Part shown: positions 19,752 to 27,106 of the stretch, piece after piece | Position numbering within the stretch: the stretch's first letter is position 1 | How the letters are laid out: every line of letters starts with the position of its first letter | Source of the DNA: Paraburkholderia sp. | GTDB taxonomy: Bacteria > Pseudomonadota > Gammaproteobacteria > Burkholderiales > Burkholderiaceae | Direction: 5' to 3' | Assembly: GCF_024281035.1 (NCBI RefSeq) | Contig: NZ_JAMXLH010000063.1 | Span: forward strand, 1-64,000 | Length of the DNA: 64,000 bases | Program-made: the position numbers and the translations under genes | Notes under the pieces: model-generated | Databases searched by the model: none | Seen by the model: only the letters and a program-made list of their open reading frames with translations | Told to the model about the DNA's origin: nothing

Positions 19752-21026
19752 CTAGACGGCTCCCTCGCCCTCTCCCGGCTTCGGATGCGCGCGGCCATCG
19801 CGATGAATGTCGTGCGTGACGAACCCGGCGTCGTTATCGGGCTTGTCGAGCCACCCCGGCTGCGCAAGCGACGCACGAATGTCCTGCAAGCCGCTATGCC
19901 AATGTTCGCGCATGGTCGAAGTGCCGAACTGATAGTCCTTGAAGTGGCCCTCGTACTCCTTTTGCCGGTAGATCAGATGGACCACGTTGTATTTCTTCGA
20001 GCACGACAGCTCCTCCGCCAGCTCGACCCATGGATCCTGCTGATGCTCGGTCGCCACGCGGTCGAGCACTTCGCGCAACACATGGCGAAAGCGCTGCGAG
20101 CGCTGGAGCATGTCGGTCACGAGACGCGTTCGGCTCGAATACTGGATGTCCTTCATGCGCCCCTGGACATCGGTGATGCTATCGGGCACCGGGCCGCGCG
20201 CGCTCCATAAATCAACCTGGAAGGCGAGCGTATCGCGGCGCGGCGTGGTCTGGATCACTTCGTAGAGCGGCGTGTTCGACACGAGGCCGCCGTCCCAGTA
20301 GTACTCGCCGTCGATCTCCACGGCCGGGAAGCCGGGCGGCAGCGCACCCGACGCGATGAAATGCTCGGGGCGAAGCTTCGTCGTGGTGTTGTCGAAGTAG
20401 ACGAAGTTGCCATTGCGCACGTTGACCGCGCCCACCGAAACACGCGTCTCTTTCGAATTGATGCGGTCGAAGTCGCACAAACGCTCGAGCGTGTCCTTGA
20501 GCGGGCGCGTGTCGTAATAGCTCGCCCGCTCCGGATGGCCCGACGCGTGCGGCATGGGCGGCGGGAAACGCGGCACGAAGAAACCCTTTTGCCCTTCGAC
20601 GAGCGCGCTCGCCGCCTGCATGGCCGTGAACGTCTTGCGAATGGCGTCGCCCGAATTGAAGAGCGCGTGTTCCACGAATGCAGGCAGCTGCACGCTATAG
20701 GCGGGCTGGCAGATCGTCTCCCAGAACTCGCGCAACCGCGCGACGCGAAGCTCAGGCGGATTGCCCGCGATGATCGCCGTATTGAGCGCGCCGATCGAAA
20801 TACCGGCGATCCAGTTCGGCGCGATGCCGGCCTCGGCGAGGCCCTCATAGACGCCAGCCTGATACGCGCCGAGCGCACCGCCGCCCTGCAATGTGAGCGC
20901 GACGGTTTCCCACTGCGCGGACTCGCCGCCGCAGTAGTGCGAACGCGGCCGCGGCGCGGCGCCGGTATGCACGCCGGTCTCGTCCGCGACGGCGCTCTGC
21001 GGAGCCTGCTTTTTACGTTGCGCCAT
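19752..21026 (-). CDS. Patatin-like phospholipase (DUF3734 type)
   Basis: 424-residue lipid acyl hydrolase. The patatin catalytic dyad is Ser77 in GISIG and Asp245 in the DGG motif (YYWDGGLVSN). The oxyanion glycine loop LQGGGALGAYQAG is at about 46-58. After the patatin domain (about 42-260) there is a C-terminal extension of roughly 150 residues typical of bacterial DUF3734 patatins (VHLIYRQKEYEGHFKDYQFG). It begins 16 bp after the 3-hydroxybutyrate dehydrogenase stop, so they form an operon. This pairing suggests a role in lipid or polyhydroxybutyrate turnover, which is inference. The start at 21026 is the ATG nearest the upstream stop. Confidence 0.9.
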   Translation of the reverse strand: MAQRKKQAPQSAVADETGVHTGAAPRPRSHYCGGESAQWETVALTLQGGGALGAYQAGVYEGLAEAGIAPNWIAGISIGALNTAIIAGNPPELRVARLREFWETICQPAYSVQLPAFVEHALFNSGDAIRKTFTAMQAASALVEGQKGFFVPRFPPPMPHASGHPERASYYDTRPLKDTLERLCDFDRINSKETRVSVGAVNVRNGNFVYFDNTTTKLRPEHFIASGALPPGFPAVEIDGEYYWDGGLVSNTPLYEVIQTTPRRDTLAFQVDLWSARGPVPDSITDVQGRMKDIQYSSRTRLVTDMLQRSQRFRHVLREVLDRVATEHQQDPWVELAEELSCSKKYNVVHLIYRQKEYEGHFKDYQFGTSTMREHWHSGLQDIRASLAQPGWLDKPDNDAGFVTHDIHRDGRAHPKPGEGEGAV

Positions 21027-21042
21027 GGCCGCGCCCTCCCTC

Positions 21043-21846
21043 TTATTGCATGAACCAGCCGTGGCTGACGACGAACGACTGGCCGGTGAATGCCGCGCTC
21101 GGGAATGCGCTGAGGAACAGCACAGTCTGCGCGACATCGTCGACGGTCGTGAACACGCCATCCACCGTACCGCCCAGCATCACGCGCTTGACGACTTCCT
21201 CTTCGGAAATACCGAGTTCTTTCGCCTGTTCGGGAATCTGTTTGTCGACGAGCGGCGTGCGTACGAAGCCCGGGCACACTACGTGCGAGCGCACGTTGTG
21301 CTTCGCGCCTTCCTTGGCGAGCACGCGTGCCAGGCCGAGCAGCGCATGCTTGGCGGCGACATACGCCGACTTGAGCGGCGACGCCTCGTGCGAGTGCACC
21401 GAGCCCATGTAGATCACGACGCCGCCGCGATCGTCCTTGTACATGTGCTTGAGCGCCGCCTTGGTGGTGAGGAACGCGCCGTCCACGTGGATGGCCTGCA
21501 TCTTCTTCCAGTCGGCATACGCGTAGTTTTCGATCGGATTCACGATCTGGATGCCCGCGTTCGAAATGAGAATGTCCACCGAACCGAACTCGGCCGCGAC
21601 ACGGTCGATGCCCTGATTCACCGCGTCCTCGCTCGTGACGTCCATCGCGACGCCCATCGCCTTGCCGCCCGCCGCCTTGATCTCTTCGGCAACGGCGTCC
21701 GCGCCGCTCTGGTTGAGGTCGGCAATGGCGACCGCCGCGCCCGCTTGTGCGAGCGTGAGCGCGATCTGCTTGCCGATACCGCTGGCCGCGCCGGTAACGA
21801 CAGCGACCTTGCCGTCGAGCTTGGTGTTGAGTGAAAGAGACGACAT
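21043..21846 (-). CDS. bdhA: 3-hydroxybutyrate dehydrogenase
   Basis: 267-residue short-chain dehydrogenase oxidising D-3-hydroxybutyrate to acetoacetate with NAD. The cofactor loop is TGAASGIGKQIAL (18-30), and the catalytic Ser149, Tyr162 and Lys166 lie in GSVHSHEASPLKSAYVAAKH, a block characteristic of this enzyme. The C-terminal FVVSHGWFMQ also fits. ATG at 21846 with an AGGTG upstream. First gene of a two-gene operon with the patatin. Confidence 0.88.
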   Translation of the reverse strand: MSSLSLNTKLDGKVAVVTGAASGIGKQIALTLAQAGAAVAIADLNQSGADAVAEEIKAAGGKAMGVAMDVTSEDAVNQGIDRVAAEFGSVDILISNAGIQIVNPIENYAYADWKKMQAIHVDGAFLTTKAALKHMYKDDRGGVVIYMGSVHSHEASPLKSAYVAAKHALLGLARVLAKEGAKHNVRSHVVCPGFVRTPLVDKQIPEQAKELGISEEEVVKRVMLGGTVDGVFTTVDDVAQTVLFLSAFPSAAFTGQSFVVSHGWFMQ

Positions 21847-22066
21847 CGAGCACCTCCAGGTAGTAGACGAGATCAGACCTCGACACGCTAACGCTGTCAA
21901 ACTGGCCAGATGGCCTATGCCTTCCGGCGGCGTTATGCGCCGCAGCCAACCGCGCTATTGTGCATGAAGGTATCCGCATCCTGCACGGTGCCGCGCAGCG
22001 CGCCACGGTGCCGCGCGTATACCTTGGGCAGGCGTTAATATCGTGCTTCTTTTACGGGAGACATTC

Positions 22067-23038
22067 ATGAATTATCGGCGACTGGGCCGTTCCGGCCTGC
22101 AAGTGAGCGAACTGTCCATCGGCTCGTGGGTCACGTACGGCAACCAGGTCGATCGCAGCCTCGCGCGCGAATCGCTCGCCGCCGCACGCGATGCGGGCGT
22201 CAACTTCTTCGACAATGCCGAGGGGTACGCAGGCGGCAAGTCCGAAGAAATCATGGGTGAGGCGCTCAAGGAACTCGCGTGGCCGCGCGTGAGCTATGTC
22301 GTGTCGACGAAGTTCTTCTGGGGCTTGAGCGAAGGGCCGAACCAGCACCACACGCTCAACCGCAAGTACCTGCACAACGCCATCGACGGCTCGCTCAAGC
22401 GGCTTCAGCTCGATTACGTCGATCTGGTGTTCTGCCATCGGCCCGATCCGAACACGCCCGTCGAGGAAACGGTCTGGGCGATGAGCGACATGATCGCGCG
22501 CGGCAAGGCGCTGTACTGGGGCACGTCGGAATGGAGCGCCGACGAAATCCGCGCGGCGTGGGAAATCGCCGAGCGGCATCATCTGCACAAGCCGGTCATG
22601 GAACAGCCGCAGTACAACCTGTTCCACCGCCGCCGCGTGGAGGACGAATACCGGCGCCTCTACGAAGACATCGGTCTCGGGCTCACCACCTGGAGCCCGC
22701 TTGCCTCGGGTCTGCTCACGGGCAAATACCGCGACGGCGTGCCCGCAGACAGCCGCGCGCAGCTCGAGGGCTACGACTGGCTGCGCCCGGCGCTCACCAA
22801 CGCGGACAAGAACGCCATCGTCGCGAAGCTCGCCGGGCTCGCCGCACAGATGGGCTGCACGGTCGGCCAGCTCGCCATTGCGTGGATTCTGAAAAATCCG
22901 CACGTGAGTACGGTGATTACCGGCGCGTCGCACGTCGCGCAGATCAAGGAGAACATGCTCGCACGCGACGTCGCCGCGACAATCACGCCGGAAATCAAGC
23001 AGCAGATCGAGGAGATCGTCGGCGACGCTTACGAGTGA
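22067..23038 (+). CDS. Aldo/keto reductase (potassium-channel beta-subunit-like)
   Basis: 323-residue NADPH-dependent aldo/keto reductase of the AKR6/AKR14-like group. Catalytic residues are Asp49, Tyr54 (FFDNAEGYAGGKSE), Lys82 (STKFFWG) and His124 (VFCHRPD). The C-terminal ITGASHVAQIKENM binds the cofactor. The sequence is closest in feel to bacterial homologues of Kv-beta. The natural substrate is unknown; YghZ-type methylglyoxal reductases are relatives. It stands alone with a GGGAG ribosome-binding site. Confidence 0.9.
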   Translation: MNYRRLGRSGLQVSELSIGSWVTYGNQVDRSLARESLAAARDAGVNFFDNAEGYAGGKSEEIMGEALKELAWPRVSYVVSTKFFWGLSEGPNQHHTLNRKYLHNAIDGSLKRLQLDYVDLVFCHRPDPNTPVEETVWAMSDMIARGKALYWGTSEWSADEIRAAWEIAERHHLHKPVMEQPQYNLFHRRRVEDEYRRLYEDIGLGLTTWSPLASGLLTGKYRDGVPADSRAQLEGYDWLRPALTNADKNAIVAKLAGLAAQMGCTVGQLAIAWILKNPHVSTVITGASHVAQIKENMLARDVAATITPEIKQQIEEIVGDAYE

Positions 23039-23105
23039 AACGCGCCGCGCGCGCGTCAGGAGCGGCGCATGCGGTCGGGCCGTGTCGTGTCGTGTACTTG
23101 CGTAC

Positions 23106-23147
23106 GTCGCGTACCCTGGGTCGCGTACCGTGCGTCGCGTACAATAC
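23106..23147. repeat. 14-bp tandem repeat, three copies
   Basis: GTCGCGTAC recurs at 23106, 23120 and 23134 with a 14-bp period; the last bases of each unit vary. It lies in the upstream region of rlmJ. A short (GTGTC)n run precedes it. Confidence 0.8.
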
Positions 23148-23261
23148 GCGGCCTTGCAGAAACAATTCCGTCACGCGCTGCCCTGACTGCCCTGGCAAGC
23201 GGCGCGCGCTACGTGAAGCGTTGCGCTCCCCTCTTTTAGTCCGATCTTCCGCCCACCCATC

Positions 23262-24107
23262 ATGCTGAGCTACCGCCACGCGTTCCATGCAGGCAACCAT
23301 GCCGACGTGCTGAAACACGCCGTTGTCGTGCAACTGCTGCGCTATCTCGACAAAAAGGACAAGGCGTACTGGTACATCGACACCCACGCGGGCGCAGGCG
23401 CGTACGCGCTGCGCGAGGGCTACGCCACGAAGACCGCCGAGTTCGAAACGGGTATCGCGAAGCTTTGGGGACGTACCGATCTGCCGGCCGTGCTCGCCGA
23501 ATATGTGGAGGAAGTCGCGGCGCTCAATCCCGATGGCGAGCTGCGCTTCTATCCGGGCTCGCCGTATCTGGCCTGGCGGCTGATGCGCGAGCAGGACCGC
23601 ATGCGGCTCTTCGAGCTGCACAGCACGGAGATCGAAGTGCTGCGCCACCGTTTCCGCGATGCGGGCCGTCGCGTGATGCTTTACGACGGCGACGGCTTCG
23701 AGGGCATCAAGGCGCTGCTGCCGCCGCCGCCGCGCCGCGCGCTCGTGCTGATCGATCCCTCGTTCGAGGACAAGCGCGACTATGCGCGCACGCTCACGTG
23801 CGCCGAGGAAAGTCTCAAGCGCTTCGCGAACGGCACGTATGCGATCTGGTATCCGCAGGTCACGCGCCCCGAGTCGCAGCGCTTTCCCGAGCAGCTCAAG
23901 CGCCTGCAGGAGAAGAACTGGCTACATGTCACGCTCACTGTAAGCGAGCCGCCAGCAGACGGCTATGGCCTGTACGGCAGCGGCATGTTCATCCTGAACC
24001 CGCCGTATACGCTGGTGGCGGCGATGAAAGAGACGCTGCCCTGGCTCGTGAAGACGCTCGGCCAGGATCAGGCCGCGCAGTTCAAGATCGAATCGCGCGG
24101 CGACTGA
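23262..24107 (+). CDS. rlmJ: 23S rRNA (adenine-2030-N6)-methyltransferase
   Basis: 281-residue SAM-dependent methyltransferase modifying A2030 of 23S rRNA. The family N-terminus MLSYRHAFHAGNHADVLKH is exact. The SAM region follows (DTHAGAGAY, about 40-48), and the catalytic DPPY-type motif appears as IDPSFEDKRDY (about 164-174). The C-terminus reads GSGMFILNPPYTL. Length and start fit RlmJ. No other gene shares its transcript. Confidence 0.93.
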   Translation: MLSYRHAFHAGNHADVLKHAVVVQLLRYLDKKDKAYWYIDTHAGAGAYALREGYATKTAEFETGIAKLWGRTDLPAVLAEYVEEVAALNPDGELRFYPGSPYLAWRLMREQDRMRLFELHSTEIEVLRHRFRDAGRRVMLYDGDGFEGIKALLPPPPRRALVLIDPSFEDKRDYARTLTCAEESLKRFANGTYAIWYPQVTRPESQRFPEQLKRLQEKNWLHVTLTVSEPPADGYGLYGSGMFILNPPYTLVAAMKETLPWLVKTLGQDQAAQFKIESRGD

Positions 24108-24120
24108 AACCGGCGCGCGC

Positions 24121-24187
24121 GGTGATTCGCGGTGATTCGCGGTGATTCGCGGTGACTCGCGGTGACTTGCGGTGACTCGCAGTGACT
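24121..24187. repeat. 10-bp tandem repeat, about 6.7 copies
   Basis: Unit GGTGATTCGC. The first three copies are perfect and later copies carry GGTGACTCGC and related variants. It begins 13 bp after the rlmJ stop and ends 15 bp before the 3' end of the next gene. Confidence 0.92.
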
Positions 24188-24201
24188 AATACCCGCGCAG
24201 C

Positions 24202-24579
24202 TTATTGCGCCGGCGCCACCTGTGGCGTCGGCAGTGGTCTGGAGCGCGGAGGTCTCGGGCGCGGCGGTCTGGGCCGCGTTCCGCTATCCGGCACCGCGAT
24301 GTACGGCGCGACGACATAGGGCGTCGACGAGTCCGGCGCGAGCCCGGCCGGCGCAGCCGGCTGATGCGCCGCAACCATCGGCTCGTGCGAAAGCGGCGCG
24401 TTTTGCAGCACCATCCCCTTCTGACCGTCGATGATTCCCCGCTGCGTGTCGAGTATCAATGGCTGGCCGTCCGCATAAGCGGCGGCATGCGCCAGCGCCA
24501 GCACGCCTGCCATCGCGGCGGCGGGCAGCCAGATGGTCAAAGGCTTGCGGTCTATGCGATCTATGCGGCCTGTCTCCAT
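24202..24579 (-). CDS. Secreted proline-rich hypothetical protein
   Basis: 125-residue protein of unknown function. A signal peptide is likely (hydrophobic 14-36, cleavage around AAAYADGQP). The mature part contains LILDTQRGIIDGQKGMVLQN and a C-terminal Pro/Arg segment with a PRPP-type repeat (about 98-116). The ATG at 24579 follows GGGGGAG. I do not recognise a family; it resembles lineage-specific Burkholderia exported proteins. The Pro-rich tail could span the periplasm or contact peptidoglycan. Confidence 0.6.
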   Translation of the reverse strand: METGRIDRIDRKPLTIWLPAAAMAGVLALAHAAAYADGQPLILDTQRGIIDGQKGMVLQNAPLSHEPMVAAHQPAAPAGLAPDSSTPYVVAPYIAVPDSGTRPRPPRPRPPRSRPLPTPQVAPAQ

Positions 24580-24765
24580 GGACTCCCCCGAAATATGCAG
24601 TTTCACCAGCTATGTCGGCAAAACTCAAAAAAGACTTTACCTTACCGCGGTGTCAAGGTTCAGACTGCATGTGCTGACCGGGGTGGTCATCGCGAGAACG
24701 GGGTGCGCCAGAAATGACAAAGCCCCGCAATGCGGGGCCTGAGACAGTACCAGCTGGCGTGCGGC

Positions 24766-24912
24766 TTACGACGTGTAGCCGTCCGACTCCAGCGAGCGGA
24801 TACGCTGCTCGAGTTGCACGATATCCGACGACGAGGCGAGCCACTCTTCGCGGCGACGACGTTCTGCGGCTTCAAACCAGTTACTCAGGGCTTCAAGAAT
24901 GTAAGCAAACAT
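24766..24912 (-). CDS. DUF3563 micro-protein
   Basis: 48-residue protein of the DUF3563 family found in Burkholderia and relatives; function unknown. It reads MFAYILEALSNWFEA followed by an amphipathic, Arg/Glu-rich helix and a coiled-coil-like SSSDIVQLEQRIRSLESDG. The start at 24912 is the family start; the longer frame from 24957 is unlikely. It has its own promoter (TATAAT at 24988-24993) whose start site is covered by two tandem palindromes, so it is probably tightly controlled. Confidence 0.75.
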   Translation of the reverse strand: MFAYILEALSNWFEAAERRRREEWLASSSDIVQLEQRIRSLESDGYTS

Positions 24913-24958
24913 GATGTTGTTCTCCAAGGATGTGTGGATCCCCGGTGCATCGTTCATC

Positions 24959-24986
24959 AGGGATTACCCTAACTAGGGAATACCCT
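24959..24986 (-). promoter_or_regulatory. Tandem palindromic operator before the DUF3563 gene
   Basis: Two 12-bp palindromes, AGGGATTACCCT (24959-24970) and AGGGAATACCCT (24975-24986), are separated by 4 bp, giving a 16-bp period. They lie immediately downstream of the -10 element, over the expected start site. The regulator is not known to me. Confidence 0.6.
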
Positions 24987-24987
24987 C

Positions 24988-24993
24988 ATTATA
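24988..24993 (-). promoter_or_regulatory. -10 element for the DUF3563 gene
   Basis: A perfect TATAAT on the minus strand, 75 bp before the start codon. No good -35 hexamer is seen at 17-18 bp, so activation or an extended contact may be needed. Confidence 0.55.
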
Positions 24994-25128
24994 GTCATGT
25001 TTTGGAATTTTGCTAGCCCGTCGCCCGAATGCAGTGCAACCCCGGCTGGCAAGCCCAAACTTAGAGCAACCTGCAACATATTGATTTTATGTATATTTTT
25101 CACAGACGCCGATCAGCAGCAAAGCCAA

Positions 25129-25146
25129 GGTGCATAAAAATGCACC
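25129..25146. promoter_or_regulatory. Palindrome GGTGCAT-N4-ATGCACC
   Basis: Perfect 7-bp inverted repeat with an AAAA centre, in an AT-rich stretch between cueR (downstream side) and the DUF3563 promoter. It could be an operator or a small hairpin. There is no T-run to make it a good terminator for cueR. Confidence 0.4.
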
Positions 25147-25217
25147 AAATTGACGCACCTGATACGCCGGGTTGCGACAATTTGCCGACGCGGGTTGCAC
25201 CCGAACCGGGCCGGCGG

Positions 25218-25631
25218 TCAAACCTGCGCAGGCGTCGCGGGCTGCGATTCGGCGAGCTGCTCAAGAATTGGGCAATCCGGCCGATCGTCGCCATTGCAAT
25301 GGGCCGCCAGATGAGTGAGCGTGTCACGCATCTGGGTCAGCTCGGCGATGCGCTGGTTCAGGTCGGCTACATGCGCGAGCGCGATTGCCTTGACCTCGGC
25401 ACTCGCGCGCGAGCGGTCGTGCCACAGCGCGAGCAGGAGGCGGATGTCGTCGACCAGGAAGCCCAAACGCCGCGCCTGGCGCACGAATCGCAGCACATGC
25501 ACTTCCTCCATGCCGTAGACGCGGTAGCCAGACGCCGTGCGGCCCTTTGGCGCAAGCAGGCCGACACTTTCGTAGTAGCGGATCATTTTCGCCGTGACGC
25601 CCGATTCGCGCGCCGCTTCGCCGATGTTCAT
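25218..25631 (-). CDS. cueR: Copper-responsive MerR-family regulator
   Basis: 137-residue MerR-type activator. The winged HTH begins MNIGEAARESGVTAKMIRYYESVGLL. The copper(I) sensing residues of CueR are all in register: Cys112 and Cys120 (HCNGDDRPDCPIL, C-x7-C) and Ser77, which marks the monovalent-metal subgroup. The ATG at 25631 follows AGGAG. The operator at 25669-25689 lies between a -35 (TGGACC) and -10 (TACGAT) separated by 19 bp that read toward cueR itself, so autoregulation is expected. copZ lies divergently. Confidence 0.92.
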   Translation of the reverse strand: MNIGEAARESGVTAKMIRYYESVGLLAPKGRTASGYRVYGMEEVHVLRFVRQARRLGFLVDDIRLLLALWHDRSRASAEVKAIALAHVADLNQRIAELTQMRDTLTHLAAHCNGDDRPDCPILEQLAESQPATPAQV

Positions 25632-25661
25632 GCTGCACTCCTGCATGCGTTCGATGCATCG

Positions 25662-25692
25662 ATCGTACACCTTCCCATTGTGGGAAGGTCCA
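25662..25692 (-). promoter_or_regulatory. CueR operator and cueR promoter
   Basis: The dyad ACCTTCC-N7-GGAAGGT (25669-25689) is the CueR/MerR operator form. On the minus strand TGGACC (25687-25692) and TACGAT (25662-25667) are 19 bp apart, the overlong spacing typical of MerR-controlled promoters. Confidence 0.85.
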
Positions 25693-25792
25693 GCGTTCAA
25701 GCGGCTACCGGCTGGCATAATCTGCCGGCGGCCCCATATCGGCTCAGTACCGTTTAGTAGTTGAGTCCTCCCCCCAGCAAAAGGAAGAAGCG

Positions 25793-26020
25793 ATGATCCA
25801 GTTCAATGTCGAAGGCATGACTTGCCAGCACTGCGTGGGCGCCGTCACCCGCGCGATCCAGGAACACGACGCTGCCGCGAAGGTCGAGATCGATCTGGCC
25901 ACGGGCCGCGTGAGCGTCGAATCGAGCCAGAGCGCCGATGTGCTGAAGGCCGCGATCGACGAAGCCGGTTACACGGTCAAATCGGTCAATGGCACGGTCG
26001 GCGGCGCGTCGCACGCCTGA
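25793..26020 (+). CDS. copZ: Copper chaperone (heavy-metal-associated domain)
   Basis: 75-residue HMA-fold metallochaperone with the metal motif MTCQHC (residues 9-14). It binds Cu(I) in the cytosol and hands it to an exporter or to CueR. It is divergent from cueR, so it is a likely CueR target, though the best MerR-type promoter geometry in the spacer faces cueR. No CopA ATPase gene is adjacent. Start after AAGGAAG. Confidence 0.9.
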   Translation: MIQFNVEGMTCQHCVGAVTRAIQEHDAAAKVEIDLATGRVSVESSQSADVLKAAIDEAGYTVKSVNGTVGGASHA

Positions 26021-26030
26021 CGCGTCAACG

Positions 26031-26981
26031 ATGTTCAAAGTTGCCGTAATCGGCGCCTCGGGGCTGCTCGGGCGCGCAGTGGCCCGCGAACTCGCGGTCG
26101 AAACTGACTGGCAGGTCGTCCAGACCGCGTTCCGTCACGCAAACCCGGCGCAGATCACGCTCGACGTGCGTGACCGGCAAGCCGTCGAGGCGTTCGTCGC
26201 GCGCGAGGCGCCCGACGCCATCGTCATCGCCGCCGCCGAGCGCCGCCCCGACATCTGCGAGCACGATCCCGCCGCTGCACACGCGCTGAACGTCGACGCC
26301 GTGCGCAGCATCGCGCAGGCGGCGCGGAAACGCGGCGCATGGGTGCTGTCGATTTCGACCGATTACGTGTTCGACGGCACCACGCCGCCCTATCGCGACG
26401 ACGATCCACCGAATCCGCTCAACGCGTACGGTCGCAGCAAGCTCGATGGCGAGCGCGCGCTGCTCGATGCGACGGACAACGCGCTCGTGCTGCGCCTGCC
26501 GTTGCTTTACGGGCCGGTCGTCGAGTGGAGCGAGTCTGCGGTGACGAGCCTTGTGCCCGCCGTGCTGGCGTCGGCGCAGGCGGGTGCGCCTGCGGCCGTC
26601 ATGGACGCATGGGCGACGCGCTACCCCACGTTTACGCCCGATGTCGCTGTGGTGATCCGCGCGTTGCTGGCCCGGTGTGTGGACGGCAACGCGGTTCGCG
26701 GCATCGCGCAGTGGTCCGGCGACGAGCCGATGACCAAGTATGAAATCGCCCAACGGCTCGCGCGGGCACTCGGCGTCGACGCTCGGCTCGCCGCGCAGAC
26801 TGCGCCCGCCGATGCGACGCCGCGTCCGCGCGACTGCCACCTCGCTTCGACCCGTCTCGAAGCGCTCGGGATCGGCAGACGCACCCCGTTCGACGCTGCA
26901 ATCGGCGCGGTGCTTGGCGGCTTCGAGCGGCGCGGCAGCGAAGCGTCGCAATCAGGCGTGGCAACTGAGCGAGGCAAATAA
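26031..26981 (+). CDS. RmlD-like SDR family oxidoreductase
   Basis: 316-residue extended short-chain dehydrogenase resembling dTDP-4-dehydrorhamnose reductase and the MAT2B group. The NAD(P) loop is GASGLLGRAVAREL (8-21), and the active-site TDYVFDG and YGRSKLDGE carry Thr, Tyr and Lys. No rhamnose-pathway genes (rmlA, B, C) are near, so a sugar-nucleotide role is doubtful. It starts 10 bp after copZ and is likely co-transcribed with it. Confidence 0.8.
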   Translation: MFKVAVIGASGLLGRAVARELAVETDWQVVQTAFRHANPAQITLDVRDRQAVEAFVAREAPDAIVIAAAERRPDICEHDPAAAHALNVDAVRSIAQAARKRGAWVLSISTDYVFDGTTPPYRDDDPPNPLNAYGRSKLDGERALLDATDNALVLRLPLLYGPVVEWSESAVTSLVPAVLASAQAGAPAAVMDAWATRYPTFTPDVAVVIRALLARCVDGNAVRGIAQWSGDEPMTKYEIAQRLARALGVDARLAAQTAPADATPRPRDCHLASTRLEALGIGRRTPFDAAIGAVLGGFERRGSEASQSGVATERGK

Positions 26982-27044
26982 GCGCGACAGGTCTCCCGCG
27001 TGATGGCGCGAGACGGTTTTTGATGCACGACGTAGCCGCCCGCG

Positions 27045-27090
27045 CATCGCGCCACATCATCGCGCCACATCATCGCACCACGCCATCGCG
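27045..27090. repeat. 13-bp tandem repeat, 3.5 copies
   Basis: Unit CATCGCGCCACAT. Two perfect copies (27045-27070), one diverged and one partial. Sits between the RmlD-like gene and the dnaE2 3' end. Confidence 0.85.
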
Positions 27091-27106
27091 TCGCAACGCA
27101 CGTCGA

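Noticed and set aside
24121..24187. Possible CRISPR array
   Set aside because: The unit is only 10 bp and copies are contiguous with no spacers; a simple tandem repeat with no cas genes nearby.
25129..25146. NtrC-type site
   Set aside because: NtrC sites have TGCACC first and GGTGCA second; here the half-sites are in the reverse order and no sigma-54 promoter is visible.
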